Positions 1-8,768 of a stretch of 43,511 bases of DNA are shown piece by piece. How positions within the stretch are numbered: the stretch's first letter is position 1; each line of letters begins with the position of its first letter. The notes under the pieces were generated by a model, which ran no database searches, was not told where the DNA came from, and saw nothing but the letters and a program-made list of their open reading frames with translations. The stretch covers positions 1-43,511 of the forward strand of contig DATFVC010000060.1 of assembly GCA_035260485.1 (NCBI GenBank), written 5' to 3'. The position numbers were made by a program, and so were the translations under genes. Source of the stretch: VRUE01 sp035260485. GTDB lineage: Bacteria > Actinomycetota > Thermoleophilia > Solirubrobacterales > 70-9.

Positions 1-102
1 GCCGACGCCAAGCCCGCCTACGAGTACAACGAGTCGGTGAACAAGGCCAAGGCGGTTTTCCGAGCCGTGGAGCTGGCCTGCGAGCAGCCGGACTGGCCCT
101 GA
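1..102 (+). CDS. trpE: Anthranilate synthase component I, C-terminal end (partial)
   Basis: The last 33 codons of a gene that begins before the window, ending in TGA three bases before trpG. The peptide has the closing pattern of TrpE (a YEYNESVNKAKAVFRAVELA helix), where chorismate-binding synthases end with an E-x-x-N-K-A-x-A helix. TrpE makes anthranilate from chorismate using ammonia supplied by TrpG, encoded immediately downstream. Too little is present to judge active-site residues or feedback-inhibition motifs. The assignment rests on this short helix plus position at the head of trpGDC. Confidence 0.85.
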   Translation, partial: ADAKPAYEYNESVNKAKAVFRAVELACEQPDWP

Positions 103-105
103 ACG

Positions 106-672
106 ATGAAGGTCCTCGTCATCGACAACTACGACAGCTTCACCTACAACCTGGTCCAGCACCTGGGCGAGCTGGGGGCGGAGATCGAGGTGGTCCGCAA
201 CGATCGGGCTGAGGTCGGCGAGCTGCTGGAGCGCGGCGCCGAGCGCCTCGTTGTCTCGCCCGGGCCCTGCACGCCCGCCGAGGCGGGAATCTCGGTCGAG
301 GCGATCCGTGCTTTTGCCGAGGTCGGCACGCCCGTGTTGGGTGTTTGCCTCGGCCACCAGTCCCTGGTCGAGGCGTTCGGCGGCCGCACCGTCCAGGGCG
401 AGCCGATCCACGGCAAGGACGCCGAGGTCATCCACGACGGTCGCACGATCTACGCCGGCCTGCCGAGCCCGCTGGTCGCCGGCCGCTACCACTCGCTCGT
501 CGCGGATCCCGACCTGCCCGACGAGCTCGAGCTAAGCGCCAGGCTCGGCGACGTCGTGATGGGGGTCCGCCACCGAAAGCTGCCGGCCGAGGGCGTTCAG
601 TTCCATCCCGAGTCGGTGCTCACCCCGCAAGGGAAGCATTTACTGAAGAACTTCCTAGGCGAGGATTCGTAG
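106..672 (+). CDS. trpG: Anthranilate synthase component II (glutamine amidotransferase)
   Basis: 188 residues, the normal size of a stand-alone class I glutamine amidotransferase. It hydrolyses glutamine and channels ammonia to TrpE. Visible: the N-terminal VLVIDNYDSFTYNLV strand-helix, the oxyanion segment SPGPCTPAEAG (51-61), nucleophile Cys81 in GVCLGHQ, and the His167/Glu169 pair in FHPESV. The enzyme could also serve p-aminobenzoate synthesis as PabA, as in many actinobacteria that carry one copy, but its place between trpE and trpD favours tryptophan. The ATG lies three bases after the trpE stop, so translation is probably coupled. Confidence 0.96.
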   Translation: MKVLVIDNYDSFTYNLVQHLGELGAEIEVVRNDRAEVGELLERGAERLVVSPGPCTPAEAGISVEAIRAFAEVGTPVLGVCLGHQSLVEAFGGRTVQGEPIHGKDAEVIHDGRTIYAGLPSPLVAGRYHSLVADPDLPDELELSARLGDVVMGVRHRKLPAEGVQFHPESVLTPQGKHLLKNFLGEDS

Positions 673-676
673 CGAA

Positions 677-1705
677 ATGCCCAACGAAATCGTCAGCAGG
701 GCGATCGATGCGGTCTGCCGCGGCGACCACCTGACCGCCGATCACGCCGCCGCGGTTCTTGCCGAGATCATGGAGGGGCGCGCCGACGAGGTGCAGACGG
801 GAGCCTTCCTGATCGCCCTGCGGGCCAAGGGTGAGACGGTGCCTGAGCTGGTCGGCCTGGCGCGGACCATGCGCTCCCTCGCCGCCGCGGTCGAGACCTC
901 GCACGAAGATCTCGTCGATACGGCAGGCACTGGGGGCGGGCCCTCGACCTTCAACGTCTCGACCACCGCGGCGCTCGTTGCCGCCGGTGCCGGCTGCGCC
1001 GTCGCCAAGCACGGCAATCGCTCCAACACGAGCCGCTGTGGCTCCGCCGACCTGCTGGAGGCGCTCGGCGTCGAGATCGAGCTCGACGCCGCTCAGGTCG
1101 GTCGCTGCATCGACGAGGTCGGCTTCGGCTTCATGTTCGCCCCCCGGCACCATGCGGCGATGGCGCACGTGGCGCCCGTGCGCAAGGCGCTTGGCGTGCG
1201 CACGATCTTCAACTTCCTCGGACCTCTGACCAACCCGGCCGGCGCCGAGCGCCAGCTGCTCGGCGTCTCCGACCGCCACTATCAGGAGACGATCGCCGAG
1301 GCGCTCGTCGGCCTTGGCAGCGTGAGGGCGATGGTCGTCGCCGCCGAGGACGGGGTCGATGAGCTATCGATCTCCGCCCGCACGCGGGTGGTCGAGGTCG
1401 CCGAAGGTCGCACGGAGGAGTGGTTCGTCGAGCCGGGCGACTTCGGCCTCGTCAGGGCAGAGCTGGAGGGGGTCCCGGGTGGCAGCCCCGAGGAGAACGC
1501 CGCCGTCTCGCGCGCCGTCTTGGCCGGCGAGAGCGGTCCCCACCGCGATCTGGTTCTGCTCAACGCCGGCGCGGCGATCTACGTCGGTGGCCTCGCCGCC
1601 ACCCTCGGCGACGGCGTCGAGAAGGCGGCGGAGGCGATCGACAGCGGCGCCGCCCGCGAGCTGCTCGAGCGTCTGGTGGCGACGACGGCCCGACTGGCCG
1701 TCTAG
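677..1705 (+). CDS. trpD: Anthranilate phosphoribosyltransferase
   Basis: 342 residues. Transfers phosphoribosyl from PRPP to anthranilate, the second step of the pathway. The glycine-rich PRPP loop is at 82-95 (DTAGTGGGPSTFNVST), followed by the conserved AKHGNR segment and a CGSADLLEALG motif. The loop reads GTGGG where most family members have GTGGD, so the Asp is replaced by Gly; N93 and the following Ser/Thr residues remain. The DE motif that binds magnesium is seen as AEDGVDELS. The start ATG follows the trpG stop by four bases. Confidence 0.96.
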   Translation: MPNEIVSRAIDAVCRGDHLTADHAAAVLAEIMEGRADEVQTGAFLIALRAKGETVPELVGLARTMRSLAAAVETSHEDLVDTAGTGGGPSTFNVSTTAALVAAGAGCAVAKHGNRSNTSRCGSADLLEALGVEIELDAAQVGRCIDEVGFGFMFAPRHHAAMAHVAPVRKALGVRTIFNFLGPLTNPAGAERQLLGVSDRHYQETIAEALVGLGSVRAMVVAAEDGVDELSISARTRVVEVAEGRTEEWFVEPGDFGLVRAELEGVPGGSPEENAAVSRAVLAGESGPHRDLVLLNAGAAIYVGGLAATLGDGVEKAAEAIDSGAARELLERLVATTARLAV

Positions 1706-1725
1706 GCTTCATCTCTCACGTGGGA

Positions 1726-2526
1726 ATGATCGAGCAGCTGATCGCCGCGGCGCGCGAAGGGGTGGAGGATCGCCGCGCCAAGATGCCCCAAGCGGATCTC
1801 GAGTCGAGGCTCCGAGGTCGGGGTGACGACCGGCCGTTCAGTGAGGCGCTGGTTCGTCCCGGTCTCTCGGTGATCGCCGAGTTCAAGCGCCGCTCGCCGA
1901 GCGCTGGTGAGATCTCGGCGACCGCGACGGTCGCCGAGCAAGTTGGCGCCTACGAGCGCGGCGGCGCGGCTGCCCTCTCGGTGCTCACCGACGAGCGTCA
2001 TTTCGGCGGCTCGCTCGAGGATCTGCGTGCGGCCCGCGCTTCCTGCAGTCTGCCGATCCTGCGCAAGGACTTCATCGTCGATCCCTACCAGCTGCTCGAG
2101 GCGGCGGTCAACGGCGCCGACGCGGTGCTGCTGATCGTGGGGGCACTCGACGAGGTCGAGTTGCCTGAGATGTATGAGGGGGCGAGAGCGCTTGACCTCG
2201 ACTGCCTAGTCGAGGTTCATGACGGAGAGGAGCTGGAGCGGGCCCTGCGGCTAGATGCCGACGTGATCGGGATCAACAACCGCAACCTCGACGAGGGCAC
2301 GGTCGACGTAGCGACCACCTATGAGCTGATGCCCGATGTGCCGGCGGGCAAGACGGTCGTCGCCGAGAGCGGGATCTCGGCCCGCTCGGAGCTGGACGAG
2401 CTGGAGCGGGTTGGCGTCGACGCGGTGCTGATCGGATCGGCGCTGATGAGCACCGCCGATCCCGAGGCGTTGACCCGTGAGCTGACCGCAGCCGACGAGG
2501 GCACCCGCGAGCACCATCTGCCCTGA
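1726..2526 (+). CDS. trpC: Indole-3-glycerol-phosphate synthase
   Basis: 266 residues from the ATG; an in-frame GTG six bases earlier (1720) is an equal alternative. The much longer open frame upstream is only the antisense-like shadow of trpD. A TIM-barrel enzyme that closes CdRP to indole-glycerol phosphate. Visible: substrate Lys in IAEFKRRSPS, the catalytic ILRKDFIVDPYQ strand, the LVEVHDGEEL strand, IGINNRNL, and the phosphate-binding VAESGIS and LIGSALM loops. It lies 20 bases after trpD in the same direction. It is not fused to trpF, which is separated from it here by a protease gene. Confidence 0.95.
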   Translation: MIEQLIAAAREGVEDRRAKMPQADLESRLRGRGDDRPFSEALVRPGLSVIAEFKRRSPSAGEISATATVAEQVGAYERGGAAALSVLTDERHFGGSLEDLRAARASCSLPILRKDFIVDPYQLLEAAVNGADAVLLIVGALDEVELPEMYEGARALDLDCLVEVHDGEELERALRLDADVIGINNRNLDEGTVDVATTYELMPDVPAGKTVVAESGISARSELDELERVGVDAVLIGSALMSTADPEALTRELTAADEGTREHHLP

Positions 2527-2596
2527 GTGGGTTCCGCCCGCGAGGCGCTGAATTTTTTAGAAGAACTTTGAGGAGCATCTGCATCATCGCTTGGCG

Positions 2597-3796
2597 ATGA
2601 AACGCATCTTCAGAACCTCCTTCGGCTCCGCGCTCCTCGGGGGTGCGGTTGTAGCCGCATTCGGCTTAGTGGCGATTGCCGCCGGCTGGATCCACGCTGA
2701 CAGCGGCGCCGCGACGGTCACCGTGGCGGCGCCGCTCTCGGCCCCGGTCGACGCCAAGGAAGAAAGCGCCGCCAATCTGATCAACCAGATCTACCGCCGC
2801 GATGGACAGGGGGTCGCCTTCATCTCGTCTGAACTTTCCGCCCAGAAATCCGCTGGCCCGTTCGGCGAATCCGAAGGCGGTGGCACGGCAACCGGCTCGG
2901 GATTCCTGATCGACACGGAAGGGCACATCGTCACCAACAACCATGTGGTCGAAGGAGCCGACCGTGTCGAGGTCAAACTCGGGGCCTCGGACACCACCTA
3001 CACCGCCGAAGTGGTCGGCACCGACCCGGCGACCGACGTGGCGCTGCTCAAGGTCGACGCGCCGGCCGACCAGCTCCACCCACTCTCGCTCGGCGACTCC
3101 TCCAAGGTCGAGGTCGGCGAAGAGGTGATCGCGATCGGCAACCCGTTCGGGCTCGACCGGACCGTAACCGCCGGCATCGTCTCCGCGTTGCAGCGCCAGA
3201 TCCAGGCCCCCAACGGCTTCTCGATCTCGCACGTGATCCAGACCGATGCGGCGATCAACCCCGGCAACTCCGGCGGTCCACTGATCGACAGCTCCGGCGG
3301 CGTGATCGGAATCAACTCCCAGATCCAGACCGGCGGCAGCAGTGGCGGCAACGTCGGTATCGGCTTCGCCGTTCCGATCAATACCGCGCGCGAAGTCGTG
3401 CAGCAGATCGAGGAACACGGCGAAGTGAAGCACGCCTACCTCGGGATCAGCGGCGGCAGCATCACCCCGGACCTCGCTAAAGCGCTGAAGCTGCCCGAGA
3501 AGGAAGGAGTGCTCGTCAACGAAGTCGTCAAGGGCGGCCCTGCCGATCAGGCAGGCGTCAAGGGCGGCAACACGTCGGCGACTATCGAAGGCGCCAGCTT
3601 CAGGCTCGGCGGCGATGTCATCACAGAGGTCAATGGCGAAAAGGTCGCGGGCATGGAAGAAGTGATCAACGCCGTCAACGCGGCATCGCCGGGCGACAAG
3701 ATGGAGCTGACCGTGGATCGCGGCGGCAAGAACAAGGCGATCACGGTGACGCTTGGGGTTCGGCCCGCGTCTGTTGAAGAAGTGCCGTCTCGGTAG
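2597..3796 (+). CDS. HtrA/DegP-family trypsin-like serine protease with PDZ domain
   Basis: 399 residues from the ATG; a TTG two codons earlier is possible, and a GAGGAG lies at 2570-2575. Residues 11-31 form a hydrophobic signal anchor, so the protease faces outward. The trypsin-like domain carries the triad His116 (TNNHVVEG), Asp147 (TDVALLKVD) and Ser225 (GNSGGPLI). One PDZ domain follows at about 280-385 (GGPADQAGVKGG, GGDVITEVNGEKV). The family degrades or holds misfolded envelope proteins and can cleave anti-sigma factors. It sits 70 bases after trpC and before trpF, an unusual insertion in a trp operon. The tail after the PDZ is short, and no second PDZ is present. Confidence 0.93.
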   Translation: MKRIFRTSFGSALLGGAVVAAFGLVAIAAGWIHADSGAATVTVAAPLSAPVDAKEESAANLINQIYRRDGQGVAFISSELSAQKSAGPFGESEGGGTATGSGFLIDTEGHIVTNNHVVEGADRVEVKLGASDTTYTAEVVGTDPATDVALLKVDAPADQLHPLSLGDSSKVEVGEEVIAIGNPFGLDRTVTAGIVSALQRQIQAPNGFSISHVIQTDAAINPGNSGGPLIDSSGGVIGINSQIQTGGSSGGNVGIGFAVPINTAREVVQQIEEHGEVKHAYLGISGGSITPDLAKALKLPEKEGVLVNEVVKGGPADQAGVKGGNTSATIEGASFRLGGDVITEVNGEKVAGMEEVINAVNAASPGDKMELTVDRGGKNKAITVTLGVRPASVEEVPSR

Positions 3797-3834
3797 GGGG
3801 GCGAGGAGGGACCGTCCCCGCGCGCTGCCTCACG

Positions 3835-3840
3835 TACGCT
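3835..3840 (+). promoter_or_regulatory. Candidate -10 box for leaderless trpF
   Basis: TACGCT ends seven bases before the trpF ATG and matches TANNNT. No convincing -35 is visible. It would restart transcription of trpF after the protease gene, with the start codon at or next to +1. Inference from spacing shared with nine other starts in the window. Confidence 0.45.
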
Positions 3841-3847
3841 TGCTGGG

Positions 3848-4479
3848 ATGAGAGTCAAGATCTGTGGGGTCACCAATCTCGATGACGCGGCCGAGGCCGT
3901 GCGCTTGGGAGCTTGGGCGATTGGCTTGATCCATTTCGCTGAGAGCCCCCGGGCGGTTGAGCCGACCGAGGCGGTGCGGATTGCTGCTGCTTTTCGGCGT
4001 AAGTGCGAGGTTGTGGGAGTTTTTGTCAATCCTGAATTGGATGAGGTGGCCAAGGCGGTGGAGGACGCGGGGTTGACGATGGTGCAGCTCAACGGGGAAG
4101 AGGGGCCTTCTTTCTGCGGTGAGGTGGCTCGCAAAACCGGGGTCAAGGTGATCAAGGCGATCCATGTCGCCAGCGCCGCGGACACTCAAGCAGCTGAGGC
4201 GTTTCGGACCGATTTCCACCTCTTCGACAAGGGCGCGAAGGGGCTTTGGGGTGGCACCGGCGAGAGCTTCGATTGGGGTCTGCTGCGTGAGCGGCGCTCT
4301 CAGGTGCCGGCGATCGTCGCCGGCGGCCTGCGGCCCGAGAACGTCGCCGAGGCAATCGCCATCACCCATCCCTATGCGGTCGACGTGGCGAGTGGGGTCG
4401 AGGCCGAGCCGGGCCGCAAGGACCACGCTGCGATGACCGCCTTCTTCGAGGCGACGCAGGCGGCTAGCGTTACCGCTCG

Positions 4480-4483
<4 letters not shown>
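3848..4483 (+). CDS. trpF: Phosphoribosylanthranilate isomerase
   Basis: 211 residues, a normal length for monofunctional TrpF, a TIM barrel that performs the Amadori rearrangement of PRA to CdRP. Visible: RVKICGVTN with the catalytic Cys at the N-terminus, the VQLNGEEG strand, HLFDKGAKGLWGGTGESFDW in place of the usual catalytic Asp loop, and the phosphate-binding AGGLRPENV and VDVASGVEAEPG loops. The first half uses many T-ending codons and GTT/TTG codons that neighbouring trp genes avoid, a mild compositional difference. Its stop overlaps the trpB start in an ATGA. Confidence 0.94.
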
Positions 4484-5653
<1,170 letters not shown>

Positions 5654-5664
<11 letters not shown>

Positions 5665-5709
5665 CTCGCTGGAGCAACAGCGGGGAGGCTCCATCGAGTC
5701 ACCCCCCGG
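5654..5709. repeat. Perfect 15-bp inverted repeat across the trpB stop / trpA start
   Basis: Left arm 5654-5668 (CCGGGGGGTGACTCG) and right arm 5695-5709 (its exact reverse complement) are separated by 26 bases. The loop adds an inner GGAGC (5671-5675) / GCTCC (5688-5692) pairing, and the base can be extended by about five more pairs with one wobble. The trpA GTG (5661) and the trpB TGA lie inside the left arm. Confidence 0.9.
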
Positions 5710-6557
5710 TCCCCGACGCGGCAGCGGCCACGGGCGGAGAGCCGGTCGCGGCGCTGACCGGCGAGGAGCGGATCGCGGCCGCCTTTGGAGCTGCAAGGGA
5801 CGAAGGCCGCGCGGCGCTGATGCCCTACATGATGGGCTGTTATCCCGATCGCGAATCGTCGCTGTCGATCGCCGCCGCTTATGCCGACGCGGGCGCCGAC
5901 TTGATCGAGCTGGGGGTGCCGTTCTCCGACCCGCTCGCCGACGGACCGACGATTCACGCGGCGGCAACCGAGGCACTGGCGGCAGGCGCCACGCTGGAGA
6001 CCACGCTGGAGACCTGCGAGTCGGTCTCCAACCGGGTCCCGGTGGTGCTGATGGCCTACGCGAACATGATCCTGGCCCGCGGCGGCGGCGCCGAGTTCGC
6101 ACGCCGCGCCGCTGCCGCCGGCGCGACCGGCGTGATCGTTCCCGACCTGCCCCTCGATGAGGCAGGCGAGGTGCGCGAGGCTCTCTCCGACGCCGGACTC
6201 GCGCTCATCCCACTGCTCGCCCCGACCACGCCGGCCGAGCGCCGCGTCCGCATCTGCGCCGTCGCTCAGGGCTTTGTCTACGTCGTCTCCAGTGTGGGTA
6301 CCACCGGCGAGCGGCGACAGCTCCCAGCAGGGCTCGCCGAGCTGATTGCCGCGACCAAGATCGACGCCGATGTGCCGGTTGCGGTCGGCTTCGGGATCGG
6401 TACGCCCGAGCAGGTGGCGGAAGTTGGCGAGATCGCCGATGGCGTGATCGTCGGCAGCCGCCTGGTACGCGCCGCCGCCGAGGCGGGCTCGGCCGCGGCT
6501 GCGGCAGAGGCGGTCGGCGCCTTTCTGCGCGAGGCGCGCGTCGCCCTCGCCGCGTAG
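5661..6557 (+). CDS. trpA: Tryptophan synthase alpha subunit
   Basis: 298 residues, about 30 longer at the N-terminus than usual. TrpA cleaves indole-glycerol phosphate to indole, which passes to TrpB. The conserved fold begins near residue 35 (ERIAAAFGAARDEGRAALMPYMMGCYPD). The catalytic Asp is seen in LGVPFSDPLADGPTIH, and the phosphate loops in VGFGIGTPEQV and GVIVGSRLV. The only canonical start ahead of the fold is the GTG overlapping the trpB stop. The extra N-terminal segment (TRWSNSGEAPSSHPPVPDAA) is the translation of the inverted repeat at the gene junction and looks like an acquired tail. Confidence 0.95.
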
Positions 6558-6571
6558 GCCGCCGCTTCGTC

Positions 6572-6577
6572 TAGGAT
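6572..6577 (+). promoter_or_regulatory. Candidate -10 box for the 49-residue membrane protein
   Basis: TAGGAT ends nine bases before the ATG of the small gene after trpA. It matches TANNNT with no clear -35. If used, the transcript would start at or within two bases of the ATG. Confidence 0.4.
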
Positions 6578-6586
6578 TCCCGCCTT

Positions 6587-6736
6587 ATGGGACTCGTGGT
6601 AAGCCTCTTCTTGGCGCTCGGCGCCACGACCGTCGTCTACGCCTGGCTCGGCCAGGGTGGCGGAGTCGCCGGCCTGGTTTTCTTTGCGATCCTGCTGATC
6701 GGCGCCACCGTCCGCGTCTTCCGTCCCAGCGCCTGA
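6587..6736 (+). CDS. Small membrane protein, 49 residues, function unknown
   Basis: An ATG-to-TGA frame encoding two hydrophobic helices, about residues 2-18 (LVVSLFLALGATTVVYAWL) and 25-43 (VAGLVFFAILLIGATVRVF), joined by a short Gly-rich turn and ending in RPSA. I do not recognise a family. The case for a real gene is the compact two-helix design, GC-rich third positions like the neighbours, a TAGGAT box nine bases before the ATG, and a symmetric hairpin exactly at the stop codon. It starts 29 bases after trpA and could also be read from the trp transcript. Confidence 0.6.
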   Translation: MGLVVSLFLALGATTVVYAWLGQGGGVAGLVFFAILLIGATVRVFRPSA

Positions 6737-6749
6737 GAGCCTCTCAGGC
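6731..6749. terminator. Symmetric hairpin shared by two convergent stop codons
   Basis: GCCTGAGAG-C-CTCTCAGGC, a near-continuous palindrome. The TGA of the small membrane protein (6734-6736) lies in one arm and the TGA of the minus-strand methyltransferase (complement of 6744-6746) in the other. No T-run follows, so it would be a bidirectional pause or factor-assisted terminator. The function is inferred. Confidence 0.55.
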
Positions 6750-7559
6750 TCGCGTGCCGATTATCTGGAGATAATCGGCTTCGAGCACGAGTGCTCGCTC
6801 CCCGGCCGTGTTGGCCTCTTCGAGATAGGCGCGCAGGTCGCTCTCGAGCGCCTCTTCGCCCTCGGGGCCGACTCGTTCGAAGGCCACCTTGATCGGCCCG
6901 AAATAGGTGCGGAAGAAGTCGAGGTAATGGTCGACCGATCGGAAAGGCTGTCGCGAAATCCGGCGCTCGACCCGCAGGTCCGCGATCCCGTCTCCGAACA
7001 GCTCGCGCAGGCGCTCCTCGGTTCCCCAGAGCAAGGGTGGGTTGAGTCCAGGCGGCGGCGCGGCATGCTTGGCGATCGTCATAAACATGCCGCCGACGCC
7101 TCCATCGGGCGTCCAGTTGGCCATCCCGATCCGGCCGCCTGGCTTGCAGACGCGCAGCAGCTCCGCGGCCGTCTTCTCCTGATTGGGAGCGAACATCGCC
7201 CCGAAGACGGACGTCACCACGTCGAACTCGGCCTCGTCGAAGGGCAGCTCCGCCGCGTCTCCCTCAACGAACTCGACGTCCAGCCGCTCCGCGGCAGCTC
7301 TCTCGCGACCCCGCTCGAGCAAGGCGGGCACGAAGTCGACCCCTACCACGTTGCCCCAGGACCGTCTCGCAGCCGCCAGCGAGGCGTTGCCGCTGCCGCA
7401 GGCGACGTCGAGCACGCGTTCACCGGGGAATATCTCCAGGGCCTCGGCCAGCTCCTCGGAGGGCCTCATCACGATGCCTGCGACCATCGCGAAGTCGCCT
7501 TCGGACCAGGTCTTCTGCTGGGCTTTCCTGATTGCGTCCAGATCGATCGCGTCGCTCAT
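6744..7559 (-). CDS. Class I SAM-dependent methyltransferase
   Basis: 271 residues. Motif I is VLDVACGSGNASLAAARR (about 49-66), followed by the acidic VVGVDF end of strand 2, VEFVEGDAAELPF and FDVVTSVFGAMFAPN (motif II), then LLRVCKPGGRIGMANW. This is the UbiE/Methyltransf_11 layout, and the nearest named relatives methylate quinones, phospholipids or small metabolites. The substrate cannot be read from sequence. The ATG is preceded by a weak GAAGGGAG ribosome site, and a TAGGTT box (complement of 7584-7589) would give a short leader. It runs divergently from pfkA and convergently with the small membrane protein. Confidence 0.88.
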   Translation of the reverse strand: MSDAIDLDAIRKAQQKTWSEGDFAMVAGIVMRPSEELAEALEIFPGERVLDVACGSGNASLAAARRSWGNVVGVDFVPALLERGRERAAAERLDVEFVEGDAAELPFDEAEFDVVTSVFGAMFAPNQEKTAAELLRVCKPGGRIGMANWTPDGGVGGMFMTIAKHAAPPPGLNPPLLWGTEERLRELFGDGIADLRVERRISRQPFRSVDHYLDFFRTYFGPIKVAFERVGPEGEEALESDLRAYLEEANTAGERALVLEADYLQIIGTRA

Positions 7560-7617
7560 CCCTCGCTCCCTTCGGTTTCGATCAACCTAGCGCAGCCCTC
7601 CGCGAGGCCAGCTTTTC

Positions 7618-7623
7618 TAAGCT
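7618..7623 (+). promoter_or_regulatory. Candidate -10 box for leaderless pfkA
   Basis: TAAGCT ends six bases before the pfkA ATG. It is identical to the box ahead of the thioredoxin-TPR gene and at nearly the same distance. No clear -35. Confidence 0.5.
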
Positions 7624-7629
7624 GAATCG

Positions 7630-8658
7630 ATGCGGATTGGCGTCCTCACCGGCGGAGGTGACTGCCCCGGGCTCAACGCGGTGATCCGGGCGATCGTGCG
7701 CAAGGGAGTCGAACATCTCGGCCACGAGTTCGTCGGCTACCGCGACGGCTGGCACGGGCCGCTGCACGCCGAGAGCGGAGCGCTCGGGGTGCCGGAGGTT
7801 CGCGGCATCCTGCCGCGCGGCGGGACGATCCTCGGCTCATCGCGGACCAACCCCTTCAAGGAGAAGGGCGGCGCCAAGCGGATCGTCGAGAACATGGCGA
7901 CCGAAGAGGTCGACGGCCTGATCGCGATCGGCGGCGAGGACACCCTCGGCGTCGCCTCGCGGCTTCACGGGGAGCACGGCGTGCGCGTGGTTGGCGTGCC
8001 GAAGACGATCGACAACGACCTCGGCGCCACCGACTACACCTTCGGCTTCGACACCGCGGTCAACATCGCGATGGAGGCGATCGACCGTCTCCACACCACG
8101 GCCGACAGCCACCATCGCGTGTTGATCGTCGAGGTGATGGGACGGCACGCCGGCTGGATCGCCTTCCATGCCGGCCTCTCCGGCGGCGCCAACGTGATCC
8201 TCATCCCCGAGCAGCCGTTCGACCTCGGACGAGTCTGCGAGCTGGTCGGGCGTCGCCTCGAGGCGCGCTTCGCGCCAATTGTCGTCGTCTCCGAGGGCGC
8301 CCAGCCAAAGGGTGGCACGCCCGAGGCCCAGGACAAAGGGCTCGACGCCTTCGGCCATGTCCGCCTGGGCGGCATCGCGCACTGGCTCGAGCACGAGATC
8401 GAGCAGCGGACCGGAAAGGAGACGCGGGCGACCGTGCTCGGTCACGTGCAGCGCGGCGGAACGCCGACCGCTTTCGACCGCGTCCTCGCGACCCGCTTCG
8501 GCCTGCACGCGATCGACGCTGTCGACAACGGCAGCTGGGGCACGATGACGGCGCTTCGTGGCACTGATATCCAGTTGGCCCAGCTCAGCGAGGCGACGGC
8601 AGAGCTGAAGACGGTGCCCAAGGAGCTGTACGAAGAGGCCGAGGTGTTCTTTGGCTAG
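7630..8658 (+). CDS. pfkA: 6-phosphofructokinase, predicted pyrophosphate-dependent
   Basis: 342 residues, group III PfkA fold. Phosphorylates fructose 6-phosphate to the 1,6-bisphosphate. The N-terminal GVLTGGGDCPGLNAVIR, PKTIDNDL (124-131) and MGRHAGWIA motifs are intact. Two phosphoryl-donor positions point to PPi rather than ATP: Asp104 in GGEDTL, where ATP enzymes have Gly, and Lys125 in PKTIDND, where ATP enzymes have Gly. That rule is established for actinobacterial enzymes such as the Amycolatopsis PPi-PFK; the donor here is inferred from it. A reversible PPi enzyme could work in gluconeogenesis too. The start has a TAAGCT box six bases upstream. The stop lies just before a MITE-like repeat. 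Confidence 0.94.
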   Translation: MRIGVLTGGGDCPGLNAVIRAIVRKGVEHLGHEFVGYRDGWHGPLHAESGALGVPEVRGILPRGGTILGSSRTNPFKEKGGAKRIVENMATEEVDGLIAIGGEDTLGVASRLHGEHGVRVVGVPKTIDNDLGATDYTFGFDTAVNIAMEAIDRLHTTADSHHRVLIVEVMGRHAGWIAFHAGLSGGANVILIPEQPFDLGRVCELVGRRLEARFAPIVVVSEGAQPKGGTPEAQDKGLDAFGHVRLGGIAHWLEHEIEQRTGKETRATVLGHVQRGGTPTAFDRVLATRFGLHAIDAVDNGSWGTMTALRGTDIQLAQLSEATAELKTVPKELYEEAEVFFG

Positions 8659-8663
8659 TGGGG

Positions 8664-8768
8664 GGGAAGGCCGGGGCACCCCCCCGGCGGAACCCGCGAT
8701 GGTCCCGTGGCTAAGGTTCATTTCCCGGCGGCTCACAAGTTCCGGCGGGGGGGCGCCCCGGCCGTCCC
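8664..8768. mobile_element. MITE-like element, copy 1 (about 105 bp with imperfect 30-bp terminal inverted repeats)
   Basis: The ends, 8669-8693 and the complement of 8739-8763, match at 23 of 25 positions, and the match extends with one mismatch in five to 8664 and 8768. The interior shares a perfect 24-base core (8718-8741) with copy 2 in inverted orientation, plus an AACCCGCG block next to the left end. No transposase is encoded. It starts six bases after the pfkA stop. Confidence 0.8.

Noticed and set aside
1420..1725. A 102-residue N-terminal extension of TrpC
   Set aside because: It lies in another frame inside trpD and is Arg/Gly-rich; TrpC homology begins at 1726.
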